From CAYTOJ01 sp964439415 (GTDB taxonomy: Bacteria > Pseudomonadota > Alphaproteobacteria > Rickettsiales > CAZAGG01): a stretch of DNA of 21,894 bases. The notes under the pieces were generated by a model that did no database searches, was not told the DNA's origin, and worked only from the letters and a program-made list of their open reading frames with translations. Position 1 is the stretch's first letter, and each line of letters starts with the position of its first letter. Below are positions 14,767-21,016 of this stretch, piece after piece. The translations under genes were made by a program, and so were the position numbers. The DNA lies in assembly GCA_964439415.1 (NCBI GenBank), contig CAYTOJ010000018.1:1-21894 (forward strand). Reading direction: 5' to 3'.

Positions 14767-15911
14767 GTAACGGCATCACGGTTTTTAATGGCTATTCTAA
14801 CGTTACGCATGAAGCGTTCAAAGCCGATACGTTTAATGGGGGATTTACGGAATAAGGCGCGGAAGGAAGCATCATCAAGCTGGGCTAAAGCATCCAGGCT
14901 GATGTTCTGTAACTCTGTGCGGGCGTGAAGGCGAGTCTCCCTTGCGGTTTGCGCGAACTTGTTCCATGGACACACCGCCAGACAGTCATCGCAGCCATAA
15001 ATGCGGTTACCGATATCCTTATGAAATTCCTCCGGTATTGGCCCCTTATGCTCAATGGTGAGGTAGGAGATGCAGCGCGTGGCATCCAGCTTGCCGGGGG
15101 CTATAATCGCTTTTGTCGGGCATATATCAATACATGCGGTGCAGTTGCCGCAACTGGGGCGGTGCGGCGGGTCAGGCGGGAGTTCCACATTCAGGAAAAT
15201 CTCCCCCAGAAACAGCCAGCTGCCAAACTCCCGAGATACTATGCAGGTATGCTTGCCCTGCCACCCCAGGGGAGTTTTCGCCGCCAGCACTTTTTCCATC
15301 ACCGGCGCGGTATCCACAAATACTTTTACATTTCCAGGTGTCTTCTGGCCTGGATGTACATTGCTTGTCTCCCCCCCTGCATGCGGGGGGGGATTAAGGG
15401 GGGGGCATGTGTTGATACTACCAGAAGAAGAAAGATTCCCCCCCCTAGCCCCCCCCGCAGGCGGTGGGGGAAGCCGATAGGCAGTACCTGAATCCAAAGA
15501 ATTGCAATCCGCTCCGGCAAGTTCTTTCAGGATTTTTCCGGCCAGGCTTTTCAGCATTTTCTTGATTATATCGTGGTAATCGTCCCCCATTGCATAGCAC
15601 GATATATTTGCCAGATGCGGGTGTTGAAGTTTCTCCAGTGGATTTCCCACCGGGGCGTAATTCAATCCTAAGCAGATTACGGTTTTAACCTCACTCCAGA
15701 GTTTTTTGGGGTCGATCCGTTCATCCATCCGGCTTGCCAGCCAGTGCATATCTCCATGCAAGCCACTGGCTACAAATTCCTGTAAGTTAGCCTGCTCCAG
15801 TTTGGATACTTCAGGCTCTGCGAAACCTGCCGCATCAAAACCCTCATCCAGAGCTAACTTGCGGATTTTTTCCTTTAGCTCAGTGCTACTACTTTCCGCT
15901 GTAGATTTCAT
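14763..15911 (-). CDS. queG: Epoxyqueuosine reductase QueG with an in-frame repeat insertion
   Basis: QueG is a cobalamin- and 4Fe-4S-dependent reductase that makes queuosine from epoxyqueuosine in tRNA. Family motifs: VKTVICLGLNYAP, CYAMGDDYHDIIKKML, VDTAPVMEKVLAAKTPLGWQGKHT (with the catalytic Asp of VDT), SWLFLGEI, cluster motifs SCGNCTACIDICPTKAI and YGCDDCLAVCPWNKFA, and CISYLTIEHKGPIP. ATG 15909-15911 (MKSTAESSS) is preferred over the TTG at 15932 and overlaps the end of sbp by 23 nt. Between ILKELAGADCNSLDSGTA and KVFVDTAPV lie ~42 extra residues (about 145-186 from this start) rich in Pro and Gly. They are encoded entirely by repeat element B2 (15351-15480). Without them the protein has the ordinary ~340 aa. 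All catalytic motifs remain in frame, so function may be retained. Confidence 0.94.
   Translation of the reverse strand: MKSTAESSSTELKEKIRKLALDEGFDAAGFAEPEVSKLEQANLQEFVASGLHGDMHWLASRMDERIDPKKLWSEVKTVICLGLNYAPVGNPLEKLQHPHLANISCYAMGDDYHDIIKKMLKSLAGKILKELAGADCNSLDSGTAYRLPPPPAGGARGGNLSSSGSINTCPPLNPPPHAGGETSNVHPGQKTPGNVKVFVDTAPVMEKVLAAKTPLGWQGKHTCIVSREFGSWLFLGEIFLNVELPPDPPHRPSCGNCTACIDICPTKAIIAPGKLDATRCISYLTIEHKGPIPEEFHKDIGNRIYGCDDCLAVCPWNKFAQTARETRLHARTELQNISLDALAQLDDASFRALFRKSPIKRIGFERFMRNVRIAIKNRDAVT
15351..15480 (+). repeat. Family B C/G-rich double-hairpin element, copy B2, inside queG
   Basis: The element starts TGGATGTACATTGCTTGTCT. Hairpin 1 is seven C (15371-15377), TGCATGC, seven G (15385-15391), followed by ATTAA and eight G. 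A purine linker (AGAAGAAGAAAGATT) leads to two eight-C runs (15438-15445, 15449-15456) separated by TAG, then GCAGGCGGTGGGGG, and the end AAGCCGATAG. Copy B3 in sbp shares both ends and the linker. It is open in the queG frame, in one other minus frame and in two plus frames through essentially its whole length. The left boundary may lie a few bases earlier, because CTGGYCTGG is also shared. Confidence 0.85.
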
Positions 15912-17115
15912 CGAAAATGCCGCCTTTATCAAAGTGTCTGGCCTGAGCGGTTTTCCAGTCTCCGAATATTTCCTCCATCTGGAACAGTTCCATATTATCC
16001 TGCCTTACTTTGTCTGCCGCTGGCCGCAGGTAATGCTTCAGCACAATAGCTTGCGCTTCTTCCGTGAAAAGAAAATTCACATACTCCCTGGCGGCATCCA
16101 GGTTCTGTTTGCGCTTCTGTTTTGCCTTCACCACAGCCACCACAGCCTGGGCGGATATACTAAGGCTTGGATTTACTATCTCAAATTTTCCCTTGTCCTT
16201 AGAGGCTGCTATATGCGCCTCATTCTCCCAGGCTAATAAAACATCCCCCTGGCCGCGCTGTACAAATGTCATGGTGGACGCCCGCGCCCCGGCATCCAGA
16301 ACAGGTACATGGGAATAAAGTTTTTTGATGAATTCTTTGGCCGCAACCTCATCAGCATTCATGCGCTTTACCGCATACCCCCAGGCTGCCAGGTATATCC
16401 AGCGCGCCCCACCGGAAACTTGAGGATTTGGGGCGACTATTTTAACATCCCCCCGCGTTAGATCATTCCAGTCCCGAATGTTTTTGGGATTACCTTTTCT
16501 TACAAGAAAAACTATTGTTGATGAAAATGGCACTGCCCCATTGGGGAATTCACCCCGCCAGTTCTTGGAAACCAGGTCAGTTCTCTCCGCCAGTACATCA
16601 ATATCATAGGGCAGCGCAAGGGTGACAATATCCGCCGGAAGGCCATCCATCACCGCCCTGGCCTGCTTGCCGGATCCGGCGTGGGACATATTGATTTTTA
16701 CATTATGCCCGGCCTCATACAGCGCGTTAATTTCCTGAAACAACTCCCGCGTGACATCGTAGGAAACATGCAGAAGCTCTACCGGTTTTTCATCCCCCGC
16801 AGCAAGCGGCAATGGCGCAAAGAAAAGAAGGCAGGATAGTATAAGTATATATGTGTTGGCACGAACTATCGGCTTCCCCCACCGCCCTCGCCTTGGCGAA
16901 GCATTGGGCAGTTTGGGAACCAGTTGCCAGAGCCGACGGCGCAGCCAGGTGCGGGGGGTGAGAAACGCCTTGCGTTTCAGGGGGGGGATCTTTCTTCTTT
17001 CCATAGTACCAACCCATTCCCCCCCCTTAATCCCCCTTTGCCTGCGGTGGGGGAGACAAGCAATGTACATCCAGACCAGCAGACCTGAGCAGTTAACTTT
17101 TTTATTCTTCAGCAT
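15889..17115 (-). CDS. sbp: Sulfate-type ABC transporter periplasmic binding protein with repeat-derived N-terminal extension
   Basis: The product resembles the Sbp/CysP sulfate/thiosulfate-binding family: LLHVSYDVTRELFQEINALY, NMSHAGSGKQARAVMDGL, ADIVTLALPYDIDVLA, FLVRKGNPKNIRDW, NPQVSGGARWIYLAAWGYA, QGDVLLAWENEA and late LRPAADKVR. It would bind sulfate in the periplasm for CysTWA, none of which is in the window. The signal peptide (ANTYILILSCLLFFAPLPLAAG) begins only at residue ~87. Residues ~14-84 are encoded by repeat element B3 (16866-17079). No ATG, GTG or TTG lies between the end of B3 and the signal peptide. Translation must therefore start at ATG 17113-17115 (abutting the murJ stop) or at an ATG inside the element. 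The flanking pieces MLKNKKVNCSGLLV and RANTYILIL would join into an ordinary signal peptide if the element were removed. Confidence 0.9.
   Translation of the reverse strand: MLKNKKVNCSGLLVWMYIACLPHRRQRGIKGGEWVGTMERRKIPPLKRKAFLTPRTWLRRRLWQLVPKLPNASPRRGRWGKPIVRANTYILILSCLLFFAPLPLAAGDEKPVELLHVSYDVTRELFQEINALYEAGHNVKINMSHAGSGKQARAVMDGLPADIVTLALPYDIDVLAERTDLVSKNWRGEFPNGAVPFSSTIVFLVRKGNPKNIRDWNDLTRGDVKIVAPNPQVSGGARWIYLAAWGYAVKRMNADEVAAKEFIKKLYSHVPVLDAGARASTMTFVQRGQGDVLLAWENEAHIAASKDKGKFEIVNPSLSISAQAVVAVVKAKQKRKQNLDAAREYVNFLFTEEAQAIVLKHYLRPAADKVRQDNMELFQMEEIFGDWKTAQARHFDKGGIFDEIYSGK
16866..17079 (-). repeat. Family B element, longer copy B3, inside the sbp 5' region
   Basis: Read on the minus strand it starts CTGGTCTGGATGTACATTGC, passes a C-run/G-run hairpin, ATTAAGGGGG, a linker ending GAAGAAAGATCCCCC, and ends GGTGGGGGAAGCCGATAG. 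It differs from B2 by ~85-90 extra bases in the right half (about 16881-16978). These include a small hairpin GAAACGC/GCGTTTC (16951-16973 region) and a GC-rich stretch. It lies in the same strand sense as sbp, whereas B2 is antisense to queG; both are read through without a stop. Confidence 0.83.
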
Positions 17116-18684
17116 CTACTTTTTCCTGCGATTCTTTAGTGATACTTTTGTCTCACTGAAGTACTGTTTTATCTCCCCCACCTCAACCGCTTTAGTCGCC
17201 AGGCATGAGCATATCAGCACAATGCTTCCGACCGTTATATAACAAAGCAGTGCAAACAGCACTTTAAACCCGTGCATAATACCGCCAAAAACCAGGAATT
17301 TCAGCAGTAGCAGGCTTAAGATCATAAGCGCGGATGAAATAAGAATACTAACTGTTTTGCTCCTCAGCCGCTCATCCGCTTTAAATGCTTGCCGTTTATG
17401 CAGAACAAAAGCCAGTAGAGCGCAGTTAAGCCAGCTTGAGAAGCTGGTAGCCAGCGCAATGCCCACATGCTGCATCGGTTTTATCAGAATCAGGCTAACT
17501 ACTATATTGGCTATAATGCAGATAATGGCGATTTTAACCGGAGTTTTAGTGTCTTGTGCGGCAAAGAAAACCGGGGCGAGAATTTTCACTAAAATAAAAG
17601 CCGGCAGACCCAAACTAAGCGCTATCAATGCGTTTGCCGTAGCGGTGCGGTCACTGCTTAAAAATTCGCCTCGCTCAAACAGAACAGATATTATAACATC
17701 CGCTAAACATACCAATGCCCCTGCGGCGGGCAGTGCCAGCAGCAAGGCAAGCTCCAGGCTCCGGTTCAAGGCACTGCGTGATTTGTCATGTTCGCCAGCC
17801 TGAGTGTGGCGCGATAATGTTGGCAGCAATACCGTGCCGATAGCAATGCCGATAACGCTTAAGGGTAGCTGGCACAGCCGATCAGCGTAATACAGATACG
17901 ATATGCCGGATTCTATATAACTGCCAAGTATTGTATCAACCAGCAGGTTGATCTGCGCCACACTCGCCCCGACTATCGCGGGCAGCATGATAGTCACCAG
18001 TTTTTTGATATTTTCAGTAATCCGTGGTTTTTTCAGGGGAATCACGAAATCCATTTTCTTTAGAAAATACAGCATCCATAGCACCTGTGCTACCCCCGCC
18101 AGCACCACGCCGTAACTTAGCGCATGAGCACCCGTGGCAGTAACATCAAGCAGGAAGAACAGGCATAACATCAGGCTGATATTAAGCAGTATCGGGGCGG
18201 AAGCGAACGCGGCGAATTTGTGCATACTGTTCAACACGCCACCATAAAGCGCAACTAAGGATATAAACACCAGATACGGAAATGTTATGCGCGTGAGCAG
18301 AACTGTCATCTCCAGCTTTGCCGGTTCGCTCCTGAAACCGGGCGTAAACAACCAGATCAGCGGGTGCATGAAAATAACCGCCAGGATAGTAATTGCTACT
18401 AATACCACAATCATAACGCTCTGGCATTCTATAGCCAGGGTGCGGGCGGATTCCCTCCCCTCCCGCTCCAGCTTGCCTGCAAACAGCGGCACAAATGCAG
18501 AGGAGAAAGCCCCTTCAGCGAAAATACGGCGGAGGAAATTGGGAATGCGGAAAGCGGAGAAAAAAACATCCGTCAGTAATCCCGCCCCCAGGTAATAACT
18601 AATCATCATATCCCGCGCATAGCCGAAGCAGCGCGCCAGCAGCGTTATCGCCCCAACCAGACCAACGGAATTTATAAGCTTCAT
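17116..18684 (-). CDS. murJ: Lipid II flippase MurJ
   Basis: MurJ is a MOP-superfamily inner-membrane flippase that exports lipid II for peptidoglycan synthesis. The 522-aa product has the usual ~14 hydrophobic segments. The N-terminal signature LLARCFGYARDMMISYYLGAG is followed by DVFFSAFRIPNFLRRIFAEGAFSSAFVPLF, which carries the conserved arginines of the central cavity. It starts by a 4-bp ATGA overlap with secF (18681-18684) and ends directly before the sbp ATG, so secF-murJ-sbp-queG is probably one transcript. Presence of murJ implies a peptidoglycan-synthesising organism. Confidence 0.95.
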   Translation of the reverse strand: MKLINSVGLVGAITLLARCFGYARDMMISYYLGAGLLTDVFFSAFRIPNFLRRIFAEGAFSSAFVPLFAGKLEREGRESARTLAIECQSVMIVVLVAITILAVIFMHPLIWLFTPGFRSEPAKLEMTVLLTRITFPYLVFISLVALYGGVLNSMHKFAAFASAPILLNISLMLCLFFLLDVTATGAHALSYGVVLAGVAQVLWMLYFLKKMDFVIPLKKPRITENIKKLVTIMLPAIVGASVAQINLLVDTILGSYIESGISYLYYADRLCQLPLSVIGIAIGTVLLPTLSRHTQAGEHDKSRSALNRSLELALLLALPAAGALVCLADVIISVLFERGEFLSSDRTATANALIALSLGLPAFILVKILAPVFFAAQDTKTPVKIAIICIIANIVVSLILIKPMQHVGIALATSFSSWLNCALLAFVLHKRQAFKADERLRSKTVSILISSALMILSLLLLKFLVFGGIMHGFKVLFALLCYITVGSIVLICSCLATKAVEVGEIKQYFSETKVSLKNRRKK

Positions 18685-19616
18685 TGGGCGGTAACTTCGC
18701 TACTCTGATCCTGCATAGTTTCAACACCTACCTTGGTGTACAGCAGAACCGGGGCAGAAATGAATATGGATGAATAAGTGCCGATAATCACGCCGAACAG
18801 CATAGTCCAACTGAAGCTCTGCAGACTCTCCCCCCCGAAGATTATCAGCCCGATTACTGCCAGTAATACCGTACCACCTGTTAAAATAGTGCGGGAGATT
18901 GTCTCATTCACGCTTAAGTTAATATGCTCAGCCAAACTCAGCTTTTTGTATTTACGCATATTCTCGCGGATGCGGTCATATATCACCACCGAATCATTGA
19001 TTGAATAACCAATTATGGTCAGCACCGCCGCAACCGAAGTTAAGTTAAATTCCAACTGTGTCAGCGCGAAGAAGCCAATAGTCGCCACGGCATCGTGGAA
19101 CAGTGCCAGTACACCGCCCACACCGAATTGCCATTCAAAACGCAGCCATATGTAAATCAGCATGGCAAACAGTGATAAACCAAGCGCCAGGAATCCACTT
19201 TCAATCAGCTCACTGCCAACCTGCGGCCCCACATAACTGGTATTTCTAAATTCCACTGCATCACCTATGGAGGTACGCACTATCTCTTTAATTCTCTCGA
19301 CTATTTTTGCTTGATCACCGCCAGCAGCACGCACGCGGATCAGCACGTTGTGATCATCATTCACACCCTGCAAGGTGACTTCACCAAATTCCTCAGTCTT
19401 TAAGGCACTGCGCAGAACAGCCAAGTCTATCTTTTTCTCATTCTGTATTTCCAGAAGGATACCGCCGGAGAAATCAATCCCGAAATTAAGCCCCTTGCTT
19501 GTAACCATAACAATCGTGGCAATTACAATCATCAGGCTTATGGCAAAGCCAATCTTGCGCATACCTACAAAATCAAAATTAGTTTTGGTAGGCAGCAGAT
19601 TAGATATCAGGGACAT
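18681..19616 (-). CDS. secF: Protein translocase subunit SecF
   Basis: SecF works with SecD to drive the late, proton-motive-force-dependent stage of Sec protein export. The 311-aa product has TM1 at residues ~22-40, the SecF signature GLNFGIDFSGGILLEIQ after it, a periplasmic domain to ~residue 130, then five more hydrophobic segments with FHDAVATIGFFAL, IGYSINDSVVIYDRIREN and NETISRTILTGGTVLLA. Start ATG 19614-19616 (MSLISNLLPTKTNFDFVG) is standard. secD, usually upstream, is not present: the upstream 150-nt spacer separates it from the divergent RTX gene. The stop overlaps murJ by 4 bp. Confidence 0.95.
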   Translation of the reverse strand: MSLISNLLPTKTNFDFVGMRKIGFAISLMIVIATIVMVTSKGLNFGIDFSGGILLEIQNEKKIDLAVLRSALKTEEFGEVTLQGVNDDHNVLIRVRAAGGDQAKIVERIKEIVRTSIGDAVEFRNTSYVGPQVGSELIESGFLALGLSLFAMLIYIWLRFEWQFGVGGVLALFHDAVATIGFFALTQLEFNLTSVAAVLTIIGYSINDSVVIYDRIRENMRKYKKLSLAEHINLSVNETISRTILTGGTVLLAVIGLIIFGGESLQSFSWTMLFGVIIGTYSSIFISAPVLLYTKVGVETMQDQSSEVTAQ

Positions 19617-19766
19617 AACAAAAACCTAACTTTAGCTTAAACAGACACCGCTACAGACTGCCATAAAAATAGCTAATGCCAATTTCTTTTATGATAAAAT
19701 TATTTGTGAACTAATAAACTTTAAGCATTATAGCGATCAATATAAACTAATGTTCATGGATATTTT

Positions 19767-20888
19767 ATGGCGGAAATTATTATCGGCACCGAGCAAGCGG
19801 ACACCCTTATCGGAACCAGGTTTTCAGATGACATTTACGGCTTAGGCGGGAATGACTTTATCCTGGGTGGTTATGGCTCTGAATTCATTGATGGCGGTGA
19901 CGGTGACGATACAATAGATGGCGGCCCATTCAGCGATTATCTTTATGGCGGAAAAGGTAATGACCTGATCCGTGCAGGTGACAGCCTGACCTATGACGTT
20001 GTAGACGGCGGCGAAGGCGCGGATACCATGATAGGCAGTGTTGGTGGCCGCACCAGGTATTATGTTGATAACGAGAAAGACGTACTGATAACCGAAGGTG
20101 AATATAACGATATTGAGCTTTCAACACTCCGCAAGTTCACACTTGGCGAGACTGCTAAAAACGCCACCATTAATATCAACGATGCATCTGTGCAGTCAGT
20201 CTCAGGCAACGCCTTAGCCAATACCGTGATACAAAACAGCAATGGTGCCATAAAGATTGAAGGCAAGGGCGGTAATGACGATATAACCAGTGGCGGCGGT
20301 AAGGATACCCTAACCGGTGGCACAGGGGATGATGCTGCTCGCGGCGGCGGCGGCAATGATTCAATCAGCGGCGGTGAAGGCAGCGATGCGCTTTATGGAG
20401 ATGCCGGGCGCGATACTATAACGGGCGGTAAAGGAAATGACGCACTGGATGGCGGTGAAGGTGATAATATATTGAGAGGTGACAGTGGGGATGACAGACT
20501 GACAGTCTACAGCGGCCAGGATACCCTCTACGGCGGCCAGGGGAATGATACCTTCCATTTTGATATGTATGACATAACAGTGGAGTTGCATAACAAAAGC
20601 ATCATCATGGATTACGACCAGCCGGACGATAAAATCAGCATCACCAATTACAATCACCCGGATTATGACGAATACGGTGAGCCAGTATGGCCGGATACCA
20701 CCTTTAATTTTATCGGCAAGGCTGAATTTGGCGGCAAGGTTGACGAACTGCGGTATTACAATCAGGGCAACAGCACCATTTTGCAGCTTGACCTGAATCA
20801 CGATAAAGTCGCCGATTATGAAATTGAAATAAAAGGCAAGTTTACTATTACCGCTGCGGATCTGATTCTGGACTCAGTCGTCTGGTAA
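19767..20888 (+). CDS. RTX (hemolysin-type) calcium-binding secreted protein
   Basis: A 373-aa product with two blocks of glycine/aspartate nonapeptide-like repeats (GGxGxDxUx). Block 1 spans residues ~25-90 (GGNDFILGG, GGDGDDTIDGG, GGKGNDLIRAG, GGEGADTMIG) and block 2 residues ~167-266 (GGKGNDALDGG, GGQGNDTFHF and others). They are separated by a ~75-residue beta-rich insert (VDNEKDVLITEGEYNDIELS). The C terminus, with DLNHDKVADYEIEIKGKFT and ITAADLIL, resembles the Peptidase_M10 C-terminal/type I secretion region. There is no N-terminal signal peptide, as expected for type I secretion. No protease, lipase or toxin domain is visible and no TolC/HlyBD-like exporter is nearby. ATG 19767 lacks a strong Shine-Dalgarno. 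It is divergent from secF and has no partner downstream. Confidence 0.87.
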   Translation: MAEIIIGTEQADTLIGTRFSDDIYGLGGNDFILGGYGSEFIDGGDGDDTIDGGPFSDYLYGGKGNDLIRAGDSLTYDVVDGGEGADTMIGSVGGRTRYYVDNEKDVLITEGEYNDIELSTLRKFTLGETAKNATININDASVQSVSGNALANTVIQNSNGAIKIEGKGGNDDITSGGGKDTLTGGTGDDAARGGGGNDSISGGEGSDALYGDAGRDTITGGKGNDALDGGEGDNILRGDSGDDRLTVYSGQDTLYGGQGNDTFHFDMYDITVELHNKSIIMDYDQPDDKISITNYNHPDYDEYGEPVWPDTTFNFIGKAEFGGKVDELRYYNQGNSTILQLDLNHDKVADYEIEIKGKFTITAADLILDSVVW

Positions 20889-20926
20889 GTCCGTAAAATT
20901 CACGGCAGGTAGTTATCAGGAGTATA

Positions 20927-20961
20927 TATACTCACTGCACTTTAAGAGTGCGATAGGTATA
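20927..20961. repeat. Palindromic repeat, family A core (copy A5)
   Basis: TATACTCACTGCACT (20927-20941) faces AGTGCGATAGGTATA (20947-20961), the same core as the hairpin at 8468-8502. It is followed by a second small inverted repeat CTGAAACCGT/AACGGTTCAG at 20963-20982. Both lie in the 128-nt gap between the convergent RTX and pilin-like genes, so they could serve transcription termination or mRNA 3' end stability; no long U-tract is present on either strand. Confidence 0.65.
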
Positions 20962-21016
20962 GCTGAAACCGTAACGGTTCAGATTCGCGAGTGCCGGATA
21001 AGGGCGGAAGTTTCTT

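Noticed and set aside
14925..15491. A 188-aa plus-strand frame antisense to queG
   Set aside because: It is open because of the C/G-rich B2 element and the antisense of a conserved gene; queG motifs on the other strand are unambiguous.
15932..15932. TTG start for queG at 15930-15932
   Set aside because: It would add seven non-conserved residues deeper into sbp; the ATG at 15909-15911 suffices and still overlaps sbp for coupling.
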